Assembly: GCF_019598945.1 (NCBI RefSeq)
Contig: NZ_CP080598.1
Coordinates: 3,162,001-3,226,000 of the forward strand
Length of the DNA: 64,000 nucleotides
Reading direction: 5' to 3'
From: Sphaerospermopsis torques-reginae ITEP-024
GTDB taxonomy: Bacteria > Cyanobacteriota > Cyanobacteriia > Cyanobacteriales > Nostocaceae
The position numbers and the translations under genes are program-made. The notes under the pieces were generated by a model that saw only the letters and a program-made list of their open reading frames with translations, had not been told where the DNA came from and searched no databases. Below, piece by piece: positions 34,708 to 45,455 of this stretch (its first letter is position 1; each line of letters starts with the position of its first letter).

Positions 34708-36813
34708 ATGAGTGCAACTGCTATTATTTCTCAAAACCCCCTACTCCAAGGCAGAGGTTTACCGCCATTTGCAGATATTACACCAGAGCAAGTAGAACCT
34801 GCTTTTAAACATCTGTTAACAGAATTGCAACAACAACTAGCTATATTAGAAACTAATGTAGAGCCTACATGGACTGGTTTAGTAGAACCTCTAGAAAAGT
34901 TAACAGAAAAGCTGTACTGGAGTTGGGGTATACTTAACCATTTAATGGGTGTCAAAAATAGCCCTGATTTACGTATAGCATATCAAAAGGTTCAGCCACA
35001 AGTAGTACACTTTATTAACACCCTTGGTCAAAGCAAACCGATTTACAAGGCTTTTAAAGCCCTCCGTGCCAGTGATACCTGGGAAACCTTAGAATCTGCC
35101 CAGCAACGCATTGTAGAAGCAGCGATTCGAGATGCAAAATTATCTGGTGTGGGTTTGGAAGGAGAAGCACGAGAACGTTTTAATGTGATTCAAATGCAAT
35201 TAGCAGAACTGGCTACAGATTTTGCTAATAATCTTTTGGATGCTACCTCAGCCTTTAGTCTAGTTTTAACAACCAAAGCAGAAATTGACGGTTTACCCAG
35301 TAGCTTAATCAGTTTAGCTGCTCAGGCGGCTCGCATTGCCGGGGAAGAACAGGCCACCCCAGAAAATGGACCTTGGCACATTACTTTAGACTTTCCCAGT
35401 TATTTTCCCTTTATGCAGCATAGCACCCGTCGGGATTTACGGGAAAAATTATACAAAGCTTATATTACCCGTGCTTCCTCTGGGGAATTAAATAACAACC
35501 CTCTCATTGAAAGAATTTTACAGTTACGGCAAGAATTGGCAGAGTTACTGGGCTTTGAAAATTTTGCCGAACTGAGTTTAGCTAGTAAAATGGCGAAAAA
35601 TGTCCCAGCCGTGGAAAAGCTGTTAGAAGAACTGCGTCAAGCTAGTTATGATGCTGCTGTTAAAGATTTAGAAGCACTCAAAGATTTTGCTAAATCTCAG
35701 AAAGCAGCAGAAGCGGAAGATTTGCAACATTGGGATATCAGTTTTTGGGCTGAACGTCAAAGAGAAGCCAAATTTGCTTTTACTGAAGAAGAGTTACGTC
35801 CTTATTTTCCCCTTCCCCAGGTTCTTGATGGCTTATTTGGACTGATTAAACGACTATTTGGTGTGACTGTGACACCTGCTGATGGTCAAGCTCCAGTTTG
35901 GCATGAGGATGTCCGTTATTTCCAAATTGCTGATAAAAATGGTACTGCCATTGCTTACTTTTATCTCGATCCCTACATTCGTCCTGCCGAAAAACGTGGT
36001 GGTGCTTGGATGGAAGCTTGCATTCATCGCAGCAAAATCACGGAACGAGGTATAACTAGCACCCGCTTACCAGTAGCTTATTTGATTTGTAACCAAACTC
36101 CCCCAGTGGATAATAAACCAAGTTTGATGACTTTTGATGAAGTAGAAACTTTGTTCCACGAGTTTGGACATGGTTTACATCATATGCTCACCAAGGTTGA
36201 TTATACTGGGGCAGCAGGTATTAATAATGTGGAGTGGGATGCAATAGAATTACCTAGCCAATTTATGGAAAATTGGTGTTATGACCGTCCCACCTTATTC
36301 AGTATGGCTAAACACTACGAAACAGGTGAACCATTACCAGAGCATTATTATCAAAAGCTGTTAGCAGCCCGTAATTACATGAGTGGTTCGGCAATGTTGC
36401 GGCAAATTCACCTCAGCAGTGTGGACATGGAACTACATTACCGCTATCGTCCTGGTGGTGATGAAACTCCCATAGATGTACGTGAACGAATTGCCAAAAC
36501 TACTACTGTTTTACCACCATTGCCTGAAGATGCTTTTTTATGTGCTTTCGGTCACATCTTTGAAGGCGGCTATGCGGCTGGATACTATAGCTACAAATGG
36601 GCAGAAGTTCTGAGTGCTGATGCTTTTGCTGCTTTTGAAGAAGCGGGTTTAGAAGATGAAGTGGCAATACACGATACTGGTAGGCGCTACCGAGATACAG
36701 TATTAGCTATGGGTGGTAGTATGCACCCAATGGAAATTTTTAAAGCTTTCCGGGGTCGGGAACCAAAAACAACTGCTTTACTCAAGCATAATGGTTTGCT
36801 GGCTGCTACCTAA
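34708..36813 (+). CDS. prlC: M3 family metallopeptidase (oligopeptidase A-like)
   Basis: 701 residues, the usual size for oligopeptidase A (PrlC/OpdA). The zinc site is LFHEFGHGLHHML (H-E-F-G-H), with the downstream Glu in VEWDAIELPSQFMENWCY. N-terminal LPPFADITPEQVEPAFKHLL is characteristic. It degrades peptides and signal-peptide fragments in the cytoplasm. ATG 34708. No partners on the same strand nearby. Confidence 0.94.
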   Translation: MSATAIISQNPLLQGRGLPPFADITPEQVEPAFKHLLTELQQQLAILETNVEPTWTGLVEPLEKLTEKLYWSWGILNHLMGVKNSPDLRIAYQKVQPQVVHFINTLGQSKPIYKAFKALRASDTWETLESAQQRIVEAAIRDAKLSGVGLEGEARERFNVIQMQLAELATDFANNLLDATSAFSLVLTTKAEIDGLPSSLISLAAQAARIAGEEQATPENGPWHITLDFPSYFPFMQHSTRRDLREKLYKAYITRASSGELNNNPLIERILQLRQELAELLGFENFAELSLASKMAKNVPAVEKLLEELRQASYDAAVKDLEALKDFAKSQKAAEAEDLQHWDISFWAERQREAKFAFTEEELRPYFPLPQVLDGLFGLIKRLFGVTVTPADGQAPVWHEDVRYFQIADKNGTAIAYFYLDPYIRPAEKRGGAWMEACIHRSKITERGITSTRLPVAYLICNQTPPVDNKPSLMTFDEVETLFHEFGHGLHHMLTKVDYTGAAGINNVEWDAIELPSQFMENWCYDRPTLFSMAKHYETGEPLPEHYYQKLLAARNYMSGSAMLRQIHLSSVDMELHYRYRPGGDETPIDVRERIAKTTTVLPPLPEDAFLCAFGHIFEGGYAAGYYSYKWAEVLSADAFAAFEEAGLEDEVAIHDTGRRYRDTVLAMGGSMHPMEIFKAFRGREPKTTALLKHNGLLAAT

Positions 36814-36866
36814 AAAATTCTGTGGTTGGGTTGACGTAAGGAAACCCAACATTCCCAGCATCTTTA

Positions 36867-36977
36867 CTTTGTGCAAAATAAATTTTATAGTTAGGAGAGG
36901 GAACAGGGAACAGGAAGTAAGGAATACAAAGACTTTTGTTTTCACTCGATATGTTAAATTAATTTTGCTTGGGTACT
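36867..36977. mobile_element. Degenerate copy of the TA-type MITE
   Basis: GTGCAAAATAAATTTTATAG on the left and AATTAATTTTGCTTGGGTAC on the right match the 7789-7913 element almost throughout. The first bases of the left end are altered. Just upstream (36824-36852), GGTTGGGTT...GAAACCCAAC is part of the same outer palindromic repeat seen at 7755, so the association recurs. Confidence 0.75.
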
Positions 36978-37581
36978 TATACAGTTTAACTAAAAAAATG
37001 AAAGCATTATTTTTCTTAACTGACTTATGTCAATGTTTGTCAACATAATTCAAAATAATTATATTTTGACTATAAAATTGTCAGCTTAGGAATAGCTCCT
37101 CAGAAAAGTTACATCAGGAGTCAGGAGTCAAACTGGCTTAGTGTATAGGTTTCAATTTAGATTCTGTACCTCATTTATCTGCAATCTGGTGTAATATAAT
37201 CAGAATTTCATTATTTCATTCTCTTGGTATTTCTTTACTAATTTCTAATTAACAAAAATGAATATAGATTAAAAATAATAAATAACATCATATTTCGTAA
37301 AGTTAATTAGGCTAAATTGAGAGTATGCTGAATCTATCAAAAACCTGATGGCAATTTTCAGTAACTAAACGCAAACAAACTTAAAGTTTTATTAGTTTTT
37401 TGCTCATTGGTAAGTTTTGGTTGTAATGACTCAAGACTAATAACTCAAGACTAATAACTAATAACTAAAATTTATTTGCGTTCATTTGCTAACTAGGTTT
37501 TTCAGATAAATTGAGAACATCAGTTCTGATGCTCGGTACTAACAGCGCAACCTCAAGAAACCTTAACAAAAACTACGGAAC
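36978..37581. other. AT-rich intergenic region upstream of usp
   Basis: Contains short GACTAATAACTCAA repeats near 37430-37465. No gene seen. It must carry the usp promoter. Confidence 0.5.
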
Positions 37582-38433
37582 ATGATACAAAAAATTTTGC
37601 TGGCTGTCTCTGGACTAGGACACGCAGAAGAAATGATGAAGACATTGAAAGAAATGCCATCTATCCAAGCTGCGAAAGTTACAGTTTTGCACGTTGTACC
37701 CCCACAAAGTACGGCTGCGGCAATGACAGAAAAATGGGAAGAAGGTGGTAAGATTCTGGCTAATGCGATTCAGTCTTTGAACTTTGATCCTAGTCAAGTA
37801 TCTTCGATTTTGCGACAAGGTGATCCTAAAGATGTGGTTTGTCAAGTAGCTGATGAAATGGAAGCTGACTTGATTGTTATGGGTTCACGAGGACTTAAAC
37901 GACTGCAATCAATTTTAGCTAACTCTGTCAGTCAGTATGTTTTCCAGCTATCTTCTCGTCCCATGTTGCTGGTTAAAGATGACATTTATGTCAAAAGAAT
38001 CAAGCGCGTTTTCGTGGCAATGGACAACTCTGATGCAGCACAAAATTGCTTGAAGTTAGCTTTATTTTTGCTGAGAGATGTCACAGGTGCTCAGTTAATT
38101 TTGGCTAATATCAATACAGACTTGGGCGGTAAATTATCAGGTATTACTGATATTAAACCAGAAAGAGATACAGTGTTGGGAGATGCTGTAACAGCAGCAG
38201 AAAGACAAGGTGTTTCTGTGCGTTGTGTAACCAGTAGTGGTAAACCAGGTGAAGAAATTTGTCGTTTAGCAGAAGAACTCAATGTAGACTTATTGTTGTT
38301 AGGTTCTCCAGATCGTCGGCCATCTATTGCTAAGAGTTTTGTAGATTTGGATCGACTTGTTGGCGCTTCTTTATCTGACTATGTGCGTGTTAATGCTACT
38401 TGCCCAGTATTGTTAGCTAGAACTGTTGCATAA
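37582..38433 (+). CDS. Universal stress protein with two tandem Usp domains
   Basis: 283 residues. Domain 1 (1-135) begins MIQKILLAVSGLGHAEEM and includes ADLIVMGSRGLKRLQSILAN with SVSQYV. Domain 2 (140-283) begins RIKRVFVAMDNSDAAQNCLK and includes VDLLLLGSPDRRP and a SLSDYVRVNATCPVLLAR end. The G-(2)-G-(9)-GS ATP-binding pattern is partly kept in domain 1 (MGSRGLKRLQSILANS) and weaker in domain 2. Stress role inferred from family. Monocistronic. Confidence 0.9.
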   Translation: MIQKILLAVSGLGHAEEMMKTLKEMPSIQAAKVTVLHVVPPQSTAAAMTEKWEEGGKILANAIQSLNFDPSQVSSILRQGDPKDVVCQVADEMEADLIVMGSRGLKRLQSILANSVSQYVFQLSSRPMLLVKDDIYVKRIKRVFVAMDNSDAAQNCLKLALFLLRDVTGAQLILANINTDLGGKLSGITDIKPERDTVLGDAVTAAERQGVSVRCVTSSGKPGEEICRLAEELNVDLLLLGSPDRRPSIAKSFVDLDRLVGASLSDYVRVNATCPVLLARTVA

Positions 38434-38436
38434 ATA

Positions 38437-38530
38437 GGGACTGGTGACTGGTGACTGGTGACTGGGAAGATGAATAATCTAATTACCAATTACCAATTAC
38501 CAATTACCAATTACCAATTACCAATTACCA
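38437..38530. repeat. STRR arrays (TGACTGG; TTACCAA)
   Basis: Tandem GGTGACT units are followed by seven or so ATTACCA heptamers, ending at the psbM stop. Confidence 0.85.
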
Positions 38531-38535
38531 AACTG

Positions 38536-38649
38536 TTAGTTTTTACCACCTTCGCGGCTGGCAGTTTGGATGTAAAGAATTATTAAAAATACGGCAGGAA
38601 CAAGCACAAATAAGATACTTGCTACAAAGCCCAGGTCATTAACTTGCAT
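38536..38649 (-). CDS. psbM: Photosystem II reaction centre protein M
   Basis: Too short for routine ORF calling; translated by hand. [20 protein letters not shown] continues [17 protein letters not shown], 37 residues. This is the PsbM signature (N-terminal MQVND, a single transmembrane helix, QT at the stromal end). PsbM lies at the dimer interface of photosystem II in the thylakoid. It belongs to a minus-strand neighbourhood with a ferredoxin gene and psbK. Confidence 0.96.
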   Translation of the reverse strand: MQVNDLGFVASILFVLVPAVFLIILYIQTASREGGKN

Positions 38650-38715
38650 GGCAAGATAGCCTCTCTTTAAATTGATTTTCAGTCAACAATTTTAGAATAG
38701 CATCATACTTGACAG

Positions 38716-38775
38716 AGTTATTCCTGATTTTGGATTTTGGATTTTGGATTTTGGATTTTGGATTTTAGATTTTTG
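38716..38775. repeat. STRR array (GATTTTG), five units
   Basis: Tandem GATTTTG heptamers between psbM and the ferredoxin gene. Confidence 0.88.
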
Positions 38776-38788
38776 AGTCAGTCAGTAT

Positions 38789-39085
38789 TTAAGGTTTAGT
38801 AATGACGCTAACAGGTCCGTTAACTAGGGTTTGGCACGCAAGACGATAGTTATCTGGTTTGTTCTTAAATTTGCGCTTTTCTACATCAGTACGGGGTGAG
38901 AGGTTTTCCAGCCCTTCTACTACTTCCACAATACAGGTGGCACATTGTCCGTAACCACCGCAGTTGGTCATTTTTCCCCAAATTTTATAAATATCAATCC
39001 CATTTTCCATTGCTTTAAGCCGCAGGTTCGCACCATCAGCCGCAATTACTTCTTTATTCTCGTTGACAAATTTAATATTTCCCAT
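38789..39085 (-). CDS. 2Fe-2S ferredoxin
   Basis: 98 residues. Cluster ligands are visible as [17 protein letters not shown] (C-x5-C-x2-C) and a fourth Cys in [13 protein letters not shown]. The spacing is that of plant- or adrenodoxin-like 2Fe-2S domains rather than PetF, in which the motif is C-x4-C-x2-C. It is probably a soluble electron carrier. It lies between psbM and psbK on the same strand; a photosynthetic role is suggested by context only. Confidence 0.88.
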   Translation of the reverse strand: MGNIKFVNENKEVIAADGANLRLKAMENGIDIYKIWGKMTNCGGYGQCATCIVEVVEGLENLSPRTDVEKRKFKNKPDNYRLACQTLVNGPVSVITKP

Positions 39086-39264
39086 AATTGTTTCCTTTGT
39101 GAGTGGTAAATTTTTGTTAATTTTTAGTTAGGTTGTTACAATATTTTACTTAATTAGGTGAATTTATTGCAAAACATTAAAAAATACAAAGTTTATTAAA
39201 AATAAATCTTGAAAAAATAGGACAGGTGTATGATCCCTGTCCAAAAAATTGAAACCAGATTAAT

Positions 39265-39402
39265 TTACCTGAAACCAACAGCAGCTTGCCAAACAAAAGC
39301 AAGCAACAAGAAGAATACAGGAATAACTGGGAGTACATCTACCAAAGGATCAAAAATTTGGTACGCTTCGGGCAGTTTTGCTAATAAAAGTGCTGCTTCC
39401 AT
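39265..39402 (-). CDS. psbK: Photosystem II reaction centre protein K
   Basis: Translated by hand: [20 protein letters not shown], then [20 protein letters not shown], then AVGFR, 45 residues. The mature PsbK starts at KLPEAY after processing of the leader, which is visible here. It has a single transmembrane helix next to CP43. It lies directly downstream of tgt on the same strand, an order common in cyanobacteria. Confidence 0.97.
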
Positions 39403-39454
39403 GTTTTTTTCTATCCACCTAATAATCCAACACAGCTTTCATATTTGAGAAGTA

Positions 39455-39592
39455 TATTAACATGGTTTGGTAATTGGTAATTGGTGATTGGTGATTGGTG
39501 ATTGGGAAAGAAGGGAACAGGGAACAGGGAACAGGGAACAGGGAATAAAGTTATTAATATTATCCTGCCTCCTGCCTCCTGCCTCCTGCCTC

Positions 39593-39595
<3 letters not shown>
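39455..39595. repeat. STRR arrays (TTGGTGA, GGGAACA, CCTCCTG)
   Basis: Three kinds of tandem heptamer sit side by side between tgt and psbK. Confidence 0.85.
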
Positions 39596-40885
<1,290 letters not shown>

Positions 40886-41142
40886 CTATATAGTATCGTT
40901 GCTGTGGGTATATTATTGAGGGGATGCTAAATAAAACCAAAACCTTTATAAATTAGAGGTTGGAGGCTGATCATGAGGAAACAAAGTGCAAGGCTTTTGA
41001 AGGTTAAACCGGAAAAACTGTGCATTTTAGGGACAGAAGATGCAATAATTTGAGGATAACAGATAGCCCAAACTATTCCCTATTCCCTATTCCCTATTCC
41101 CTGCCTCAATGGAAAGACTTTCTCTGCCAGCCCTATTTAGGG

Positions 41143-41595
41143 TTAAAAACAATCAGAGCAGTCGTCATCTATTTCCGCATCCCATCGAGCCGATAGTACC
41201 TGATCCATCATTGCTTCTATCGCACCGGCGTTAAATTGGCGATCGCATCGTTCCTGTAAAGGTGTAGAGAGAGGAATCAGACGCAAACAAAAATCTTCTT
41301 GGAATAAATCAAAGTATGTTTCTTGTTCTGGTGATTGTTTGAGTTCCAGATAGTCAAAACTATATATATTCAGATACAAAGCATTATTAGCGACTATTGT
41401 AGACCTTTGCGGATGGGCAAATACTTCCATCACATCCCCATCACCTTCGCTCAGTAGCTTGTTCTCTTGGGTGTAGATGTAGTGAACTCGACCTAAATCT
41501 GTTAAAAGTCTGCGGATGTCGAGTTTATTTACAATCACGCCGGTGTTGACAATACACGGGGCTGGTATTTTGATATTGGGTAGATGATAACTCAT
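41143..41595 (-). CDS. Conserved hypothetical protein
   Basis: 150 residues. I do not recognise it. Features are IVNTGVIVNKLDIRRLLTDL, VMEVFAHPQRSTIVANNALY, YDLFQEDFCLRL and an acidic Cys-containing end DDDCSDCF. The alternation of strands suggests a small alpha/beta fold. It has good codon structure and no membrane segment. It is separated from cobS, which is divergent, by a 189-base region with a HIP1-like site. Confidence 0.6.
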   Translation of the reverse strand: MSYHLPNIKIPAPCIVNTGVIVNKLDIRRLLTDLGRVHYIYTQENKLLSEGDGDVMEVFAHPQRSTIVANNALYLNIYSFDYLELKQSPEQETYFDLFQEDFCLRLIPLSTPLQERCDRQFNAGAIEAMMDQVLSARWDAEIDDDCSDCF

Positions 41596-41784
41596 AGAGT
41601 ATTAGCGATTGAGGGAAGGTGAGTGACAACACAGATGAAAAGTCAATGCCTAGCTTTTTCACTGGACAAAACCCTACATTTCCAAAATATCAACTTTATA
41701 TAGCGATCGTCTATGGAAAATCCTCAATTTCCTATAACTTTTTACAGTAAGTTTTTATTCTCCATCTGAAGTTGAGTTTTCCCT

Positions 41785-42576
41785 ATGGGATATATTTTGC
41801 AACTATGGCAATTTTGCCAAGTTAAATTATTACAGGTAATAGCATCTATTATATTTTACACTTCTATTCCCTTACCCTATATCCCAGGCTTGGATTTTAG
41901 CAATGTTGCTGTTGTTGCTCCGGCTTTGGGTTTGATGATTGGGGGAATGTTAGGTTTATTAGATATGACTTTTAGTTACTTGCATATTCCCGTGTTAACT
42001 CGGACTGCTTTGGTAGTTGTCACTTGGATCGCTATTACAGGAGGTTTACATTTAGATGGTGCAATGGATACCGCCGATGGTTTAGCAGTGGGTGATCCTG
42101 AAAAAAGGTTACAGGTAATGGCTGATAGTGCGACGGGTGCTTTTGGGGCAATGGTGGCGATCGCTATTTTGTTGTTGAAAACCGCAGCTTTGATGGATAT
42201 TTCGGAAAATCGTTATTTATTACTGATGTCTGCTTGTGGTTGGGGACGTTGGGGACAACAAGTAGCGATTTTGCGATATCCCTATCTGAAAGCCACTGGT
42301 AAAGGTGCTTTTCATAAAGATGCAATTCGTTCTTATGCAGATATTTTACCAAGTTGGTTTTTGTTGTTGGGTTTGAGTATTTTAATTTGGGTAGTTAATC
42401 AGCAATATCTATTTTTATCTATATTTATGGTTTTGGGAGGAAGTGCGATCGCTCTTATAGTCCCTGCTTGGTTTAACTATAAGCTGGGTGGACACACTGG
42501 AGATACTTACGGTGCTGTGGTTGAATGGACTGAAGCTTTGTTTTTGTGTTTGATGACTTTTTTGGGTAATGGGTAA
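41785..42576 (+). CDS. cobS: Adenosylcobinamide-GDP ribazoletransferase (cobalamin synthase)
   Basis: 263 residues, polytopic membrane protein. CobS motifs are visible: [20 protein letters not shown] (acidic Mg site), [16 protein letters not shown] and [18 protein letters not shown] near the end. It joins alpha-ribazole to adenosylcobinamide-GDP in the last steps of B12 (pseudocobalamin in many cyanobacteria) synthesis. ATG 41785. The end of the gene runs into an STRR array. Confidence 0.94.
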   Translation: MGYILQLWQFCQVKLLQVIASIIFYTSIPLPYIPGLDFSNVAVVAPALGLMIGGMLGLLDMTFSYLHIPVLTRTALVVVTWIAITGGLHLDGAMDTADGLAVGDPEKRLQVMADSATGAFGAMVAIAILLLKTAALMDISENRYLLLMSACGWGRWGQQVAILRYPYLKATGKGAFHKDAIRSYADILPSWFLLLGLSILIWVVNQQYLFLSIFMVLGGSAIALIVPAWFNYKLGGHTGDTYGAVVEWTEALFLCLMTFLGNG

Positions 42577-42655
42577 TTGGTAATTGGTAATTGGTAATTG
42601 GTAATGGGTAATGGATAATGGGTAATTGGTAATTGGTAATTGGTAATTGGTAATC
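42565..42655. repeat. STRR array (GGTAATT and variants)
   Basis: About twelve GGTAATT/GGGTAAT units in tandem. The first units form the last codons and stop of cobS. Confidence 0.88.
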
Positions 42656-42691
42656 AATACTTTTCGGTTAACCTCAAAAAAATGAAATCAT

Positions 42692-42766
42692 GTAGGTTGG
42701 GTTGAGGAACGAAACCCAACATTTATAAGCTTGTGTTGGGTTGCACTGTCGCTTAACCCAACCTAC
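42692..42766. repeat. Intact 75-bp palindromic repeat (GTAGGTTGGGTT family)
   Basis: The ends GTAGGTTGGGTT and AACCCAACCTAC are exact inverses. It corresponds to the interrupted repeat 7755-7956 with the inserted MITE and one TA removed, so it is the empty-site reference. Confidence 0.87.
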
Positions 42767-42798
42767 AAAAATCCTTAACGAACAGTATTGAATTGTTA

Positions 42799-42959
42799 GG
42801 GCGCATCCCAATTTTGAAAAAATGAACACAGAGATACTAAAAACTCTCTTAAATCCTATTACCTTTGCGTGCTTTGCGTTCTTTGCGGTTCAATCATATC
42901 AAGCCTGGTAGTAATTTCAAGATTCCAAAACAATAAACTTACACATTTGGGATGCTCCC
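42799..42959. mobile_element. 161-bp MITE, second copy of the 8-bp-TSD family
   Basis: Ends GGGCGCATCCCAA and (inverse) GGGAGCATCCCAA. Flanks AATTGTTA and AAATGTTA (7 of 8 identical) fit an 8-bp duplication. It is the inverted counterpart of 29147-29308. Non-coding. Confidence 0.83.
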
Positions 42960-42967
42960 AAATGTTA

Positions 42968-43399
42968 ATGGGTAATTGGTAAAACTAATCATTGAATATT
43001 TAGGTAGATAGAATAAAATCTTAACCTTTACTAATGAGTGTTATTCCTGCTCGTTTAAATGTCGGTTTTGAGATGAATGATAATTCTGTTTTATAAATTT
43101 AGTAATTTTAGATTTAATATTCCTAACTTAATGGGATTTTCTCTTAACATTTCTTAAAATTTTATTGAGAATCTTTTTTATTTACTTACGGACTTGCAAT
43201 ACTTTCAGCCTTCTGTTATAATTTTCTCAAATTTCATAATTGGAATATTATATGCAATTTTGCAATCTTGATAAAACTTAATATTAAAACCCTTGATATA
43301 TCTGAGTTTTAGAAATTAGAGCAAAAATTGGTTTACACAACTTTACAAAAAACTACCTTTGTCTGCAACCAATTTTTGGGGTGAAGTGAACTGGAAACG
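42968..43399. other. AT-rich intergenic region without recognisable genes
   Basis: Nothing beyond AT-rich spacer and a few direct short repeats; no ORF on either strand with family features. Confidence 0.5.
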
Positions 43400-43475
43400 A
43401 GGGGATGAAACAAAGAGTAGATTTTTACGGTTGACAGATTTAACGAAAAGTGGTAATGAGCAGGGGATGAAGTAA
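43400..43475. repeat. TA-locus direct repeat, copy 1 (about 76 bp)
   Basis: Begins GGGGATGAAACAAAGAGTAG and includes ACGGTTGACAGATTTAACGA. Two further copies lie at 44446-44520 and 45540-45612, one before each following TA cassette. Confidence 0.85.
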
Positions 43476-43580
43476 ATCTGAATTTTGCTATAATAGTTGT
43501 AGTGAGCAGGAGATTAATGATAAGGTCAGAAAAGATTTTTGATATTCCATTATTGCTTGGGACATTTATATTAAACAGTC

Positions 43581-43979
43581 TTATTGAGATTTTATGAGTT
43601 CAGAAATTTGTCTTAAAATTTCTTCAATATCAACAGCTACATACGGAAAAACGGAATCTTCAGAACCATCATGTACATGATGGGGGTAGGTGGAAATTTC
43701 AGGATGATGGGGTGCGTTATCCCAACGTTTTATTAGTTCTCTATTTTCAGTTTGCCAATGAAAACTATATTTAATTATTTCTACTTTTCCTAATGCTATT
43801 TGAAAGAATTCAAATATTTCTAAAAAGCTACCATCTTTTAATGTCAAACGATAACGCCATAGTCCTTTATCAGTTTGTGATTCTTCTCGAATAATCATTA
43901 CATTTACGACTGCTGGACAAAGTGCAATTACAGATTTTATCCATGCCAAATAGTCATCGGCATTTCTAACATTTTTCAT
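43581..43979 (-). CDS. TumE-like toxin (DUF6516)
   Basis: 132 residues. The conserved end IIKYSFHWQTENRELIKRWD, then NAPHHPEISTYPHHVHDGSE, matches the TumE/DUF6516 toxin family (His-rich PHH motifs). The activity of these toxins is presumed to be RNA-directed. It overlaps the upstream antitoxin gene by ATGA. The start ATG 43979 is fixed by that overlap. Confidence 0.8.
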   Translation of the reverse strand: MKNVRNADDYLAWIKSVIALCPAVVNVMIIREESQTDKGLWRYRLTLKDGSFLEIFEFFQIALGKVEIIKYSFHWQTENRELIKRWDNAPHHPEISTYPHHVHDGSEDSVFPYVAVDIEEILRQISELIKSQ

Positions 43980-44275
43980 AAAGCTTGTTCTAATTTATGG
44001 ATTTTTTGTAAAATATCCTTGCGTAGTTCGCATAAGCCAAACCACTCAAAAAAATCCATTTCATCTCCTAAATTTCCTGAGTTAAATTGTTCTAAAAATT
44101 GTTCAGAAGTGAGTTGATATTTTTTCTCAAATTTATCTATATCTAAGTTATAGATAGCGATTTTTTGACGATAACGGGTTAAAATTAAATTTAAAAGTTG
44201 TCCAATAATTCTATCTAATTCTGTGTTGTCGCTACAGTTTTCACTCAACAATTCTAATTTTTCTAATGTATTCAT
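43976..44275 (-). CDS. TumA-like antitoxin
   Basis: 99 residues, largely helical (MNTLEKLELLSENCSDNTEL, LTRYRQKIAIYNLDIDKFEK, then KYQLTSEQFLEQF). This is the usual partner of DUF6516 toxins and is encoded immediately upstream with a 4-base overlap. Expected to neutralise the toxin by direct contact. Confidence 0.75.
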   Translation of the reverse strand: MNTLEKLELLSENCSDNTELDRIIGQLLNLILTRYRQKIAIYNLDIDKFEKKYQLTSEQFLEQFNSGNLGDEMDFFEWFGLCELRKDILQKIHKLEQAL

Positions 44276-44355
44276 AATTATATATCCCTTGAGTGAGATT
44301 ATTCTTTATAATACACTATTCAAGGCAATAAATACCACAATTCAATGACAAGGAT

Positions 44356-44672
44356 GATGTAGAAACATTTCATGAAACATCTCTACAATCTAGTTTAGCT
44401 CAAGGATACCAGCAGCATCAAGAGTAGCTACAGATCCTGAAAATGAGGGGATGAAACAAAGAGTAGATTTATACGGTTGACAGATTTAACGAAAAGTGGT
44501 ATCTAGCAGGGGATGAAGTGAGGATAGAGAAGATGTAGAGCGATCGCAAATATATCATGAAGACCTTTATAATTAGCATATCAGTAAATTAGTTGAAATT
44601 TAGTCCTTGTATAGATTTAACAAACATCCGCACAAAAGTGATCACAGAAATAAATCTCATCCCAGAAGATTA
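44356..44672. repeat. Long direct repeat, copy 1 (about 300 bp) upstream of VapC module
   Basis: It matches 45456-45748 over most of its length, e.g. CATTTCATGAAACATCTCTA, CAGCAGCATCAAGAGTAGCT and the IRTKVITEINLIPED-encoding end. The last 75 or so bases are a relic 5' end of an antitoxin gene whose ATG has become ATA. It contains the 44446-44520 unit. Confidence 0.82.
44446..44520. repeat. TA-locus direct repeat, copy 2
   Basis: Same unit as 43400-43475, with few differences; see also 45540-45612. Confidence 0.85.
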
Positions 44673-44673
44673 T

Positions 44674-44976
44674 ATGAGCAGCAAAACATTTAGATTAGAA
44701 CTCAAAGAAGGTATACTGATTATTCCCCCAGAAGTGAGGGAATATTTACGTCATTGTCCACAACAAACTGAAATTGCGTTAATGATTCAGTCTCCATTAA
44801 ATATGACTTTTCAGGATAGTGATATTCCCCAAACAAGTCCACAAGATTTTCAGATGAAGTGGAATAGTTGGTTTGAAGAAGTTGATAACTTGGAAATTAT
44901 ATCTTCTGATTTTGAAGTAGATGATTATGGATCAGCACTACTGGAAAAGTATAGAAGTCAAGGGTTGGATGTATGA
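44674..44976 (+). CDS. Antitoxin of VapC-type module
   Basis: 100 residues. The N-terminus (SSKTFRLELKEGILIIPPEV, then REYLRHCPQQTEIALMIQ) has the beta-strand pattern of AbrB/SpoVT-like or prevent-host-death-type antitoxins. The C-terminal part is acidic (SWFEEVDNLEIISSDFEVDD). I start it at ATG 44674: the longer frame from TTG 44593 would include the relic of a different antitoxin (CIDLTNIRTKVITEINLIPE). It overlaps the toxin by four bases. Confidence 0.7.
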   Translation: MSSKTFRLELKEGILIIPPEVREYLRHCPQQTEIALMIQSPLNMTFQDSDIPQTSPQDFQMKWNSWFEEVDNLEIISSDFEVDDYGSALLEKYRSQGLDV

Positions 44977-45395
44977 TTCTTTGTGATGCGGGTCCTCTTT
45001 TTGCCCTTGTTGATAATAAGCAGTCTCAGCACGTAGCTATCAAGAAAGCAGTAATGAAATTCTCAATACCCTTGATAACGACATGGCCATGTTTTACAGA
45101 AGCGATGTATCTGGCTTTACGTCGTGGTGGATGGGCAATGCAAAATCAGTTGGGAAAGCTAATTACCAATGATATGTTAACTTTTTATGAAATTCAAGCA
45201 ACAGATTACGAGCGTCTATTTGAACTAATTAAGAAGTATCAAGATCGTCCAATGGATCTTGCAGATGGAACTCTTGTGATTGCTGCTGAACGTCTGGGAA
45301 TAAACAGAATATTGACTCTGGATTCAGATTTTTTATTTTATCGTATCAATGATTCCGAACCTTTTAATGTTATTAATTTGAATGATCCAAAGTAG
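44973..45395 (+). CDS. PIN-domain toxin (VapC-like)
   Basis: 140 residues. PIN residues are MILCDAGPLFALVDNK (Asp), TTWPCFTEAMYLALRR (Glu), MDLADGTLVIAAERLG (Asp) and ILTLDSDFLFYR (Asp). The start overlaps the antitoxin stop (ATGA). Presumed RNase. Confidence 0.85.
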   Translation: MILCDAGPLFALVDNKQSQHVAIKKAVMKFSIPLITTWPCFTEAMYLALRRGGWAMQNQLGKLITNDMLTFYEIQATDYERLFELIKKYQDRPMDLADGTLVIAAERLGINRILTLDSDFLFYRINDSEPFNVINLNDPK

Positions 45396-45455
45396 GGGTA
45401 AAGCGCATTGCTAAACCCTTACACATCATATCAATTACAGGAGATGTTCATGGTG

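Noticed and set aside
36713-37048. 111-codon plus-strand frame after the M3 peptidase
   Set aside because: Overlaps the peptidase 3' end in another frame and then a MITE; no family resemblance.
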